IMG/VR virus record: IMGVR_UViG_3300042543_000295 | Location: 1-37,537 of that record | DNA: 37,537 bases | Direction: 5' to 3' (one strand) | Origin: a virus | In this document: in pieces, positions 1 to 6,063 of the stretch | Numbering within the stretch: position 1 is the stretch's first letter | Layout: every line of letters begins with the position of its first letter | Position numbers and translations under genes: made by a program | The notes under the pieces: model-generated | Seen by the model: only the letters and a program-made list of their open reading frames with translations | Databases searched by the model: none | What the model was told of the DNA's origin: nothing

Positions 1-64
1 TGGGTGTCGCCAGGGTGGGTGTTTTCATGGGCGACGCCCATAGTAGTGAGACGGGAAGATACAC

Positions 65-241
65 ATGCACGGAGCAATCAGGATAATTCTACAGGTTCAG
101 GGGACAATCTTTGTGATGTCGGCGGCGGCTGAAACTCTCCACCGCACTACGCCGCATCCGCCATTGATATGGGTTGCACTGGGCGGTCTGATTGTGTACA
201 TGATAGCTGAGTTTGTTCCATTGCCGGGCGAGAAAGAGTAA
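65..241 (+). CDS. Small single-pass membrane protein (58 aa), unknown function
   Basis: This short frame opens with ATG at 65, about 8 bases after a purine-rich GGGAAG stretch that could serve as ribosome binding site, and ends with TAA at 239-241. The C-terminal half holds one hydrophobic stretch (about residues 36-52, from LIWVALGG to MIAEFV) ending in a charged GEKE tail, as in a one-pass membrane protein. The next small gene starts 4 bases after its stop, so the two are probably co-translated. Paired tiny membrane proteins in phages are often holins, spanins or superinfection-exclusion factors, but there is no family match here and no endolysin in view. It is called because of the membrane segment, the start site and the tight pairing; a chance frame is possible. 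Confidence 0.45.
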   Translation: MHGAIRIILQVQGTIFVMSAAAETLHRTTPHPPLIWVALGGLIVYMIAEFVPLPGEKE

Positions 242-245
242 AAAA

Positions 246-392
246 ATGGGATTGGGTAAAATCTGCGGTGCGTCGTCGGTTGTACTCGGCGCAATCGTCA
301 CCGCCATCAACACGTACCACGGCGGTGAACCGTTGCCAATTGTAGCATTTGCTACCGTGATCGGGCTGCTGGAATATGCGCTGTTGAAGTAG
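246..392 (+). CDS. Small membrane protein (48 aa), holin-like size and topology
   Basis: ATG at 246 follows an AGAAAGAG purine run lying inside the end of the preceding gene, and TAG lies at 390-392. The peptide has two hydrophobic stretches, about residues 10-22 (VVLGAIVTAI) and 33-47 (LPIVAFATVIGLLEYALL), joined by a short polar HGGE turn. This fits a two-helix membrane hairpin, which is a common holin shape, but size and topology alone do not prove that role. It forms a pair with the gene ending at 241 and is followed by a strong hairpin at 406-428. It is too short for family recognition. Confidence 0.45.
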   Translation: MGLGKICGASSVVLGAIVTAINTYHGGEPLPIVAFATVIGLLEYALLK

Positions 393-405
393 GGCAAAAA
401 AAATA

Positions 406-428
406 GGTTCATGGCTAGGCCATGAACC
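406..428 (-). terminator. Strong hairpin with A8 on its left flank (intrinsic terminator-like for leftward transcription)
   Basis: GGTTCATGGC (406-415) and GCCATGAACC (419-428) form a perfect 10-bp stem with a 3-base loop. An A8 run lies just left at 396-403, so a leftward transcript would read stem then U8. No leftward gene is seen to its right, so it may block antisense transcription or act as an RNA-stabilising 3' hairpin for the two + strand genes. A second, weaker inverted repeat follows: GGCTTTG at 441-447 against CAAAGCC at 477-483. The rest of 393-599 shows no gene. Confidence 0.4.
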
Positions 429-530
429 CATTAACCCTACGGCTTTGAAATCTTCGAGTGTGGAAGCCCAGAACTCCAAAGCCCTAACCAGAATCAAACG
501 GGATTGACTCTAGTCTCCCTGGGGCGTGCA

Positions 531-558
531 TTGCGTCCACGCCGATGTCATGTATAAA
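531..558 (+). promoter_or_regulatory. Possible sigma70-like promoter for the 600-809 gene
   Basis: TTGCGT (531-536) and TATAAA (553-558) are separated by 16 bases and lie about 40 bases upstream of the ATG at 600. The -35 box is poor and the spacing one short of ideal, so this is tentative. Confidence 0.25.
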
Positions 559-599
559 CCGTGGCGCAACACGGATATTATACCAGAAAGGAGACAATC

Positions 600-809
600 A
601 TGGCAAGTAAACGGCACCAACGGCGCAAAGCCTGTGAGTGGAAACGCAGTCACCCGACGCAGGCGGAAGCCGTCAGCGCGTCGCTGTCGTTGCGCAGACA
701 TACCGGTGAGCGAACCAGGGCGTATCGTTGCCCACACTGCGGATTGTGGCATCACGGCCACACGGCGCGGCGGACGAAAAGAGTGATGAGGGTGAAGAGG
801 GGGTACTAA
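600..809 (+). CDS. Small basic zinc-ribbon-like protein (69 aa)
   Basis: The start is ATG at 600, preceded by a good ribosome binding site, AAAGGAG at 588-594; the frame runs further upstream but without a comparable site. The protein is very basic, beginning MASKRHQRRKACEWKR. Residues about 41-51 read YRCPHCGLWHH, a CxxC knuckle followed by histidines that could bind zinc. Small phage proteins of the pattern basic N-terminus, helix, then Y-x-C-x-x-C-x-x-W-H are common and functionally uncharacterised; nucleic-acid binding is an inference from charge and the knuckle. It lies about 40 bases upstream of the promoter of the CRISPR module. Confidence 0.7.
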   Translation: MASKRHQRRKACEWKRSHPTQAEAVSASLSLRRHTGERTRAYRCPHCGLWHHGHTARRTKRVMRVKRGY

Positions 810-847
810 ATATCTAAAATCGGTATGAATTCCCCATATAGGGATTC

Positions 848-876
848 TTGACAACGTTTATATTTCATGGTATGAT
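848..876 (+). promoter_or_regulatory. Near-consensus sigma70-like promoter of the CRISPR module
   Basis: A perfect TTGACA -35 (848-853), 17-base spacer and TATGAT -10 (871-876) predict transcription starting near 882-884. No open frame starts just downstream. What follows is the structured RNA and then the repeat array, so this promoter most likely makes the tracrRNA-like transcript and perhaps, by read-through, the array and effector mRNA. It is one of the two best promoters in the window. Confidence 0.75.
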
Positions 877-882
877 ATTTCT

Positions 883-1072
883 CGCGTAGTAGTCACACAC
901 TGCGCGCCCCGTGCCTTGCGCGGACGATCTGCCCTGGTGCTTGCATTTGCGGCGGACGATACGCAGGGAGCCGAAAGGTCGGGGGCAATAGCTACTGTGT
1001 AGCGGCTAAATCCTGTTTTGGGGGAGTAGGGAAACCTACTCCCTGACCTTTTCGCAAACCACCCCCGTTTTT
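883..1072 (+). ncRNA. Candidate tracrRNA of the type V-like CRISPR module (about 190 nt)
   Basis: The RNA would start just after the strong promoter at 848-876. Bases 1006-1020 (CTAAATCCTGTTTTG) pair without interruption with 15 bases of the CRISPR repeat (CGAAGTAGGATTTAG): 11 Watson-Crick and 4 G-U pairs. A second segment, GTCACAC at 892-898, is the exact complement of the last seven repeat bases (GTGTGAC). Two separated anti-repeats, with the 5' one pairing next to the guide, is the layout known for Cas12b and Cas12f tracrRNAs. Other structure includes hairpin GCTAC/GTAGC (991-995/999-1003), a perfect 9-bp GAAA-loop hairpin GGGAGTAGG/CCTACTCCC (1022-1030/1035-1043), and a closing helix AAAGGTC/GACCTTT (974-980/1045-1051). 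CGGGGG (980-985) can pair with CCCCCG (1062-1067), which is followed by T5 at 1068-1072 and may end the RNA. A 9-base direct repeat GCGGACGAT occurs at 920-928 and 952-960. Exact ends are inferred. Confidence 0.75.
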
Positions 1073-1140
1073 GTGCAAAAAGTGAGTTGCGAACCGGCGA
1101 TGATGATGAGCGGAGAATCTGTCAATGGTGGCGAGAATTG

Positions 1141-1160
1141 ACCGCACAGAACCGCACAGA
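1141..1160. repeat. Perfect tandem 10-mer in the array leader
   Basis: ACCGCACAGA occurs twice back to back, 60 bases before the first CRISPR repeat. It could be a protein-binding site in the leader. A weak promoter-like pair (TTGCGA 1161-1166, 16 bases, TACATA 1183-1188) lies directly after it. No coding frame is supported in 1073-1219, and its function is unknown. Confidence 0.4.
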
Positions 1161-1219
1161 TTGCGAGATTGGGCATCGCGGATACATACGGCCCCAAAAT
1201 TTCGTCTTGCGAATGTGCG

Positions 1220-1471
1220 GTTGCAGTAAGCGAAGTAGGATTTAGATAAGTGTGACTCTAGCCGCAACCCTGGCCGCACGCCTGAATGGGTTGCAGTAAG
1301 CGAAGTAGGATTTAGATAAGTGTGACTCGGCGGGACGAGAATCAAGCCGACAAGTAGCATGGTCGCAGTACGCGAAGTAGGATTTAGATAAGTGTGACAA
1401 CTCTATCAGAGCGGCAGCGCCCACATCGTCACCACGTTACAGTACGCGAAGTAGGATTTAGATAAGTGTGA
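1220..1471 (+). CRISPR. CRISPR mini-array: four 36-37-nt repeats, three spacers
   Basis: Repeats lie at 1220-1256, 1290-1326, 1362-1398 and 1436-1471. The first two are identical over 37 bases. The third differs at two positions and the fourth at two plus a final C-to-T change. The differences fall in the first ten bases or the last one, while the segment GCGAAGTAGG...AGTGTGA is invariant in all four. Spacers are 33 nt (1257-1289), 35 nt (1327-1361) and 37 nt (1399-1435) and unlike each other. Degeneration towards the right suggests the leader is on the left, so transcription is rightward and the conserved repeat end becomes the handle 5' of the guide, as in type V. The last repeat ends 15 bases before the effector ATG. 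No adaptation genes are present. Spacer targets cannot be determined by eye. Confidence 0.92.
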
Positions 1472-1486
1472 TATATAGGTGTGTCT

Positions 1487-3001
1487 ATGCAAAAACAAGC
1501 ATTCATCACCGTGTCGTTTCGCTTGCGAACCCCGACACGGCGCAAGCAAGAATTACTCGATTTCGCCATGCAGGAATATACAAGCCAGGTGCAGCGCTTG
1601 CTCGATTGGGCGCATGAACACCTGGACAACATTCGTACTAACGGGCGCACGAGTAAAGGCGTGTACAACGCCGATAGCATCCGGCCCTGCTTGCCCACTG
1701 GTACGGAGTGGCGCGTCCCGCTATCCTCATCACTAAAAGACGGCATCTTCTCGGACGTGTGCGGCATGATTGCCAGCTACTTGGAACTGGAAAGCACTGA
1801 CTTGCTGAACAACTGGCCGACGGCGGAAACCGTTGTCACCGACGAACCCCGCGCCCGCGCCTTGTCCGCATTTGGCACGTTGGATACAGTAGGGCGCGCC
1901 GGCACGCTGCGTTCTGCCGCTGATATTGCGGAGGTTGCAGACGAGGTGGCGCTGCTGCTTGACCGTCGCCGGGAAAGTGACTTAGCCGCCGATATGCGTC
2001 GCAAAGCCTTCGTCAAGGAGCGCCCACTGACTTACACGCGTGGCCGTGACTTTGACTTACTGATTACCTCCGACCTCAAGCATCCCTATATTTATTTGCC
2101 CCTGCTGCCCAACGATGATAAGCGCGCCGGCGTTACCGACTTTGGGCAAAAGAACATGCTGACCCTGTGGAGCAATGACCCGAATGGCGTCACCCCGATC
2201 CAGGCGGGCAAGAAGCGCAACGGGCTGCTGCTGCCGTTGGAACTTGGCAAGCGTGGCGGTCAATTCCACTGGCAGTTTCGTAAGTTTCTACTCGCCATGC
2301 TTGACGGCAATGGCGTTCCCAAATCGGCAAAAGTCATCAAGCGCCGTGGTCATTATTACATCAATGTGTCGGTAGCTTTCCCCGCGCCGGCGCCCTATGA
2401 GCCGCAGGGGTACATGGGGATTACCGACAACGTGCTTTACAACTTAACCTACGCCATTGTAGGCAAAACAGGTGAGTTGATGCAAACGCACCAGAGCGAA
2501 ACAGGTATTCTCGATTTGAAGATGGACGCGCAGAAGCAGATCCGTCGCAAGCAGCAGCAGGGCAAGGCGGTCTCCTACCTAGATTATCGCACATCAGCGC
2601 AGGATGAACTTTTGCACCTGATGATCAACCAAATGCTGCAAACGGCAAAGACGCACGGCGCTGGCATTGCAATGATGGATACCAACGGCATTTACAGCAA
2701 GCGTAACGAAAAGAAGCTGAAACGCCTATGGACAAAAGCGGAGTTCATCATTGCCTACAAATGTAAGATGATGGGCATCCCATACCGCACCGGTGTGTTT
2801 CCGGCGAAAGCGATGGGTATTTGCATCCGGTGTGGCGGCGACTGCTCGCGCCAAGAAAGCAATGCTGTTTGTGCGCAATGTGGGGCGTCTGTTCCGCTGG
2901 GGATTACGAAAGCCGTCAATATTGCGCGGCGGGTGATGTATCGCAAGAGTGAATGGGAAACTAAGGGAGGCTACCGTGGATTCCACCAAAGTTTTAGATA
3001 A
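1487..3001 (+). CDS. TnpB/Cas12-like (type V) RNA-guided effector with apparently inactive RuvC domain, 504 aa
   Basis: I chose ATG 1487 because AGG (1477-1479) sits 7 bases upstream; GTG 1481 is the alternative. The C-terminal third has the TnpB/Cas12 order RuvC-I, RuvC-II, zinc ribbon, RuvC-III. RuvC-I reads GITDNVLYNLTYAIV from residue 311, against the canonical G-I-D-x-G-x-x-N-L. RuvC-II reads IAMMDTNGI from 394, against I-V-x-E-D-L. The zinc ribbon CxxC-x12-CxxC (C446, C449, C462, C465) is intact. RuvC-III reads GITKAVNIARR from 472, against D-x-N-A-A-x-N-I-A. The three acidic positions thus become T313, M397 and G472, although D314 and D398 lie next to the first two sites. Residues 1-300 would be the recognition lobe and match nothing I recognise. 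Its size lies between TnpB (about 400 aa) and most Cas12. With its own tracrRNA and array, and no TnpA, it looks like a binding-only effector such as Cas12k, Cas12m or TldR, but I cannot place it in a named subtype. Confidence 0.87.
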   Translation: MQKQAFITVSFRLRTPTRRKQELLDFAMQEYTSQVQRLLDWAHEHLDNIRTNGRTSKGVYNADSIRPCLPTGTEWRVPLSSSLKDGIFSDVCGMIASYLELESTDLLNNWPTAETVVTDEPRARALSAFGTLDTVGRAGTLRSAADIAEVADEVALLLDRRRESDLAADMRRKAFVKERPLTYTRGRDFDLLITSDLKHPYIYLPLLPNDDKRAGVTDFGQKNMLTLWSNDPNGVTPIQAGKKRNGLLLPLELGKRGGQFHWQFRKFLLAMLDGNGVPKSAKVIKRRGHYYINVSVAFPAPAPYEPQGYMGITDNVLYNLTYAIVGKTGELMQTHQSETGILDLKMDAQKQIRRKQQQGKAVSYLDYRTSAQDELLHLMINQMLQTAKTHGAGIAMMDTNGIYSKRNEKKLKRLWTKAEFIIAYKCKMMGIPYRTGVFPAKAMGICIRCGGDCSRQESNAVCAQCGASVPLGITKAVNIARRVMYRKSEWETKGGYRGFHQSFR

Positions 3002-4163
3002 TGTTTTTACTGCCAACGAACGGGAAAGCATGACGATTGTTGAAGTTGATCCCGGTGAGCTCTTCATTGATTGGACAGTCAATGAAGCGCACGTCCAGGA
3101 GATCATCAATTCTCTGCCGGCGCACAAAGGTCAAATTGTTTTCCCGCCTTATGTCTGCCTGCACAATCGCAAAATTATCGACGGTCTACATCGCGTAGTG
3201 GCCGCGCATCGGGCAGGGATTGGCAAAATTCGTATTGTCCTGGTTGACCTTGCGGAAAGCCGCTTCTGGGATCTACGGATCATGGCCGCCAAACCACATC
3301 ACAGCATTGAAAATAGCCGTCTTTATGAATGGATGGAAAAGAGTTGGGAAACCGATTGGGGACACCGCACAAACGCGAAAGAGGAAATTGCTACCCATTT
3401 GTGGCAAATGTTTCGTGGGGAAAATTACCGCCAGTCGCAAAGCCTCTATGCCAAGTTAGACCGCAGTAAGTTGGTCGGCGAACAGGCGGAACTATACGAC
3501 TGGTTTGCCGCCAAATCGGTTGTATGGAATATCCCTGTTGAATCGCTGGCCGACCGCATCCTGTCCTTCTGGAATGTCGTACCACCCAGACCGGAGCTTG
3601 ACCAACTGGCGGGTGAATATGCGCTAACACTACCGGAGCGCAATCGATTGCAGGATGAAGCGCGCCGAACACCGGCAAAGCCAACCTACGTAAAAAAGTG
3701 GGTTGATGCTGGGATGCCCGACACGCTGCTGGAATTTGCCAAAAAGGAAAAAGCGCAGAAGGTTGAGCGCAAGAAGCGGGAGCGGGCAAGAGAGGAACAG
3801 AAAGCCGCTACACCCATCGGACAAGAGCAATTGCACCGCCGCCACTTCGCCACCGTGCGTGATGCCATCAACCGCGCCGGGGAGGAAGTTGCACGCGTAG
3901 CCGCTCTTTTCCCCCAGGTGCCAGAATCAGCCGCTATGCTGGCGACACACTTGGAAAGAGTGCGCACCTATGCGCAAGATATTGTTGACGTTCAGTCCGA
4001 CGCGATTGAGAAAGTACTGGCCGACAACGCCAGGCTCTACCGAGAGAACAGCGAGTTGCGTATCAAGGTGGCGTCGCTTGAGCGCGCTAATGGGAAAAAT
4101 ACCGAAATCTCATCCAGCGTACTGGCTTGGTCATCCCTGGAAATTTCTCGACAAAAGCAGTGA
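2976..4163 (+). CDS. ParB/sulfiredoxin-fold N-terminal domain protein with coiled-coil tail (395 aa), coupled to the Cas12-like effector
   Basis: GTG 2976 is preferred because GGGAGG (2965-2970) lies 5 bases upstream; the frame extends to 2949 without such a site. The gene overlaps the effector by 26 bases, so it is probably translationally coupled. Residues about 20-95 resemble the ParB/Srx fold: a V-x-P-x-x-L start, a helix, then IIDGLHRVVAAHRAG (67-81) with the D-G-x-H-R signature. This fold binds or hydrolyses nucleotides (CTP in ParB, ATP in sulfiredoxin, nuclease activity in some phage relatives). Residues about 245-275 are very rich in K, E and R, and about 335-370 look like a second coiled coil (SDAIEKVLADNARLYRENSE). 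The middle region is unrecognised. Its place suggests a partner of the RNA-guided effector, but a phage ParB-like gene that merely shares the operon remains possible. Confidence 0.8.
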   Translation: MDSTKVLDNVFTANERESMTIVEVDPGELFIDWTVNEAHVQEIINSLPAHKGQIVFPPYVCLHNRKIIDGLHRVVAAHRAGIGKIRIVLVDLAESRFWDLRIMAAKPHHSIENSRLYEWMEKSWETDWGHRTNAKEEIATHLWQMFRGENYRQSQSLYAKLDRSKLVGEQAELYDWFAAKSVVWNIPVESLADRILSFWNVVPPRPELDQLAGEYALTLPERNRLQDEARRTPAKPTYVKKWVDAGMPDTLLEFAKKEKAQKVERKKRERAREEQKAATPIGQEQLHRRHFATVRDAINRAGEEVARVAALFPQVPESAAMLATHLERVRTYAQDIVDVQSDAIEKVLADNARLYRENSELRIKVASLERANGKNTEISSSVLAWSSLEISRQKQ

Positions 4164-4174
4164 GGAACGAACCG

Positions 4175-4204
4175 CAGCGCCAACCGGGGTAATGGTTGGC
4201 GCTG
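4175..4204 (+). terminator. Hairpin terminator between the convergent CRISPR operon and virion operon
   Basis: CAGCGCCAACC (4175-4185) and GGTTGGCGCTG (4194-4204) make a perfect 11-bp GC-rich stem with an 8-base loop, followed on the + strand by TGTCTATTTTA. It lies 12 bases after the stop of the ParB-like gene and 9 bases before the end of the leftward operon, so it may stop transcription from both sides. The U tract is better for rightward transcripts. Confidence 0.7.
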
Positions 4205-4212
4205 TGTCTATT

Positions 4213-4614
4213 TTACCCGCAACTTACCGGCGCATCCGACACCACAATCGGGCTGATCCAGGTGGTGCCACTTACGTTGTCGAGCGCAGATTCGGGGAAC
4301 CCTTCGCACTCAAACGTATCATTCAGCAATGCAGCATAGTCAGCGTTCAGCGCGTCCTTGTCGGTAATGTCGGCGTCGCTCTGGATTGTCACCGGTTCGT
4401 CGTTTTCATCACGGCGCGCGTGGACTTGCAGCAGGCGCTTTTTCTCTGCGGCCACATCTGCGATCTGAGCGTCAACGGCGTTCACAATGCGCCGGTAGAG
4501 TTTGCCCGTGTCCCGGCTCAACCGCTGGCGGCCAATTTCCTGCAATGCCGTGATTACCGGCGCCGGAAACCGAGGATCGTCGCTGTAAATGTCACTGTTC
4601 CGTAAAGTTGCCAC
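4213..4614 (-). CDS. Hypothetical protein (133 aa), last gene of the virion operon
   Basis: The start is GTG at 4614, directly abutting the stop of the preceding gene (4615-4617), with GAGGGTG upstream as a possible ribosome binding site. The protein is acidic, with a predicted helical middle (about residues 30-65, rich in K, R, D and A: QRLSRDTGKLYRRIVNAVDA) and no membrane segment or cysteine cluster. No family is recognised. Its position downstream of the fibre and protease genes suggests a tail accessory or an early-lysis gene, but nothing in the sequence decides this. Confidence 0.75.
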   Translation of the reverse strand: MATLRNSDIYSDDPRFPAPVITALQEIGRQRLSRDTGKLYRRIVNAVDAQIADVAAEKKRLLQVHARRDENDEPVTIQSDADITDKDALNADYAALLNDTFECEGFPESALDNVSGTTWISPIVVSDAPVSCG

Positions 4615-5010
4615 CTATTCACCCTCCTGTGCTACTTGCGCCACAACCGGCGACGACATAATCAAATCGATAGGGCGTTTCTCTAACGTCACCGTCTGCC
4701 CCTGAACAACAATCGTGATCGGCGTCGTTAACCAAGCCATGTAGCTACCCCACATGGCCTGAATCTCGCGGATGTACGCAGCATCATACGCCCCGTCGCC
4801 CACGGCGCCGGTCTGCGTTGCCATCACCGCCGCCGCAATACCGCTGTAATCCCACTGGTTTTTCCCGGCCCCGGCAATGCTCACCTGTGTTTTGGTGATG
4901 AGCAGCGCGGCGCGTAGCATCGCCTCGAACTGACGAATACCACTAGCCTGCATATCGTTTGCATGCTGCCACTGGCTGGCAACTTCGTTTGCAATTTCTC
5001 GTGTCAACAT
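4615..5010 (-). CDS. Hypothetical protein (131 aa)
   Basis: ATG at 5010 follows GAGG with an 8-base gap. The sequence is helical at the N-terminus (LTREIANEVASQWQHAND) and contains a WDYSGIAAAVMATQTGAVGDGAYDAAYIREIQAMW region followed by a short beta-like stretch with the ITIVVQGQTVTLEKRP pattern. It is neither strongly hydrophobic nor a known domain. The gene is spaced 3 bases from its upstream neighbour and abuts its downstream one, so it belongs to the same transcript. Function is unknown. Confidence 0.75.
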   Translation of the reverse strand: MLTREIANEVASQWQHANDMQASGIRQFEAMLRAALLITKTQVSIAGAGKNQWDYSGIAAAVMATQTGAVGDGAYDAAYIREIQAMWGSYMAWLTTPITIVVQGQTVTLEKRPIDLIMSSPVVAQVAQEGE

Positions 5011-5013
5011 GAT

Positions 5014-5283
5014 TTATACCTCGTCTCGTGCCATAAACACGTAATCGCCGCTTTGCCATAGAACTGATAAGCCATCAGCCTCGTGGGAGACGATAAGCTC
5101 GCTTGATAGCTTGCCCATCACGGCAAGCGTTTTGGGTTTGCCGGAAATCTCATTCCACTCGCTGCCAAAAAGCACTATTTCCGCGGGTAACTCACCGCCC
5201 AAAAGTGCTATTTCCGTAGATAGTTCATTGTCTTCCGCTGCTGAATCAATCATTGCTGTCACCTCGCGTGTATCGGCAACCAT
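5014..5283 (-). CDS. Hypothetical small acidic protein (89 aa)
   Basis: The frame starts with ATG at 5283, 25 bases inside the end of the metzincin-like gene, and stops at 5014, 3 bases before the next start. It contains an imperfect internal duplication, ELSTEIALLGGELP followed by PAEIVLFGSEWNEI, giving short alternating beta segments, and ends with LSVLWQSGDYVFMARDEV. The ribosome binding site is weak, consistent with translational coupling to the upstream gene. No family is recognised. Confidence 0.7.
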   Translation of the reverse strand: MVADTREVTAMIDSAAEDNELSTEIALLGGELPAEIVLFGSEWNEISGKPKTLAVMGKLSSELIVSHEADGLSVLWQSGDYVFMARDEV

Positions 5284-6047
5284 ACCAAATGCTTTGGCAC
5301 GCTCACCAAAAATATCGAATCAGCACTGTTCCACCTATCCGTAAACCGGTTGCCAGGTGACAGGCTGAAATAGTCATCATTGCCACAGTCAATTTTATCA
5401 TAGATCCCGCAATTGTCTGCACTTATCGTACCCATTATGTCAAATTGCGTGGCGTGGAATTTGCCGTCATCATGCGGTGCCGATGGTTGCACCGCGCCGA
5501 TGCTATGCAGAAGCTCATGCGCTACCACAAAAACACCCAGGCACTGACGAGACACAGCGGCAAGGCTTGACCAATTGCTCATGTTCCCCGGCCCCGGTTC
5601 ATCGTCTACGTTGACGTAGGCGTAGCCACAATACCTGTCGCTGTCCTCGATTTGGATTAACTTTACTTCCCCGTCCACCGGTGGAATCGTGCCGGTGATC
5701 AGCCCGTTTGCCCAGCGAATGTCCAGTTTGCAATCCGCCGTCACTTTCCAGGCCGGTAGGCGCATTTCTCTATAGCTATCCGCGTCACGCCAGAATAACC
5801 AATTGACCTGTTCGGCTATCTTGCGTAACTGCGCTTCAACGGCGATTTTGTCCACCGGTTCATCCGGCGACGCAATCCACGTAAACTGCACGACGTTGCG
5901 CAGGGTCGGATCGCAGATGAGCGGATAGCCTGACGGTTCATATTGCGCCGCCAGGGGAACAGGGGCGGCGTGGTCAATGTGGAGCGTCTGCGATGGCGCA
6001 AAGAGTAAGGTCATCGCTGCTATGGTGGCAATCGCCGTCTTTAACAT
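5259..6047 (-). CDS. Secreted metzincin-like zinc metalloprotease (262 aa)
   Basis: Residues 1-22 form a typical signal peptide (MLKTAIATIAAMTLLFAPSQ), predicting export. The active-site region reads HELLHSIGAVQPSAPH at 177-192, that is H-E-x-x-H-x-x-G followed by APH. H198 and a Met-turn-like DIMG at 203-206 follow. This H-E-x-x-H-x-x-G-A-V-Q-x-S-A-P-H pattern is familiar from secreted bacterial reprolysin-like peptidases. H177, E178 and H181 would bind zinc and catalyse; the third ligand may be H192 or H198, since the usual position +10 is Q187. Six cysteines (45, 106, 140, 169, 213, 221) suggest disulfides. It lies directly after the giant fibre gene in the virion operon, so it may trim host surface proteins or be released at lysis. 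No lipobox is seen. Confidence 0.85.
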   Translation of the reverse strand: MLKTAIATIAAMTLLFAPSQTLHIDHAAPVPLAAQYEPSGYPLICDPTLRNVVQFTWIASPDEPVDKIAVEAQLRKIAEQVNWLFWRDADSYREMRLPAWKVTADCKLDIRWANGLITGTIPPVDGEVKLIQIEDSDRYCGYAYVNVDDEPGPGNMSNWSSLAAVSRQCLGVFVVAHELLHSIGAVQPSAPHDDGKFHATQFDIMGTISADNCGIYDKIDCGNDDYFSLSPGNRFTDRWNSADSIFLVSVPKHLVWLPIHAR

Positions 6048-6063
6048 GATTACTTTCCCTTCG

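Noticed and set aside
1-132. C-terminus of a gene entering from the left edge
   Set aside because: All three + frames close by position 132 and none shows recognisable coding character; at most a dozen codons (frame closing at 41-43) could be the end of an upstream gene, which cannot be judged.
400-500. tRNA-like sequence after the two small membrane genes
   Set aside because: Two nested inverted repeats and a TTCGAGT segment look suggestive, but no cloverleaf with acceptor stem, anticodon arm and T-loop can be drawn on either strand.
1481-3001. IS605/IS607-type transposon with ordinary TnpB
   Set aside because: No TnpA transposase, no transposon ends, and the gene has a repeat-spacer array and tracrRNA-like RNA of its own; the RuvC acids are also not kept.
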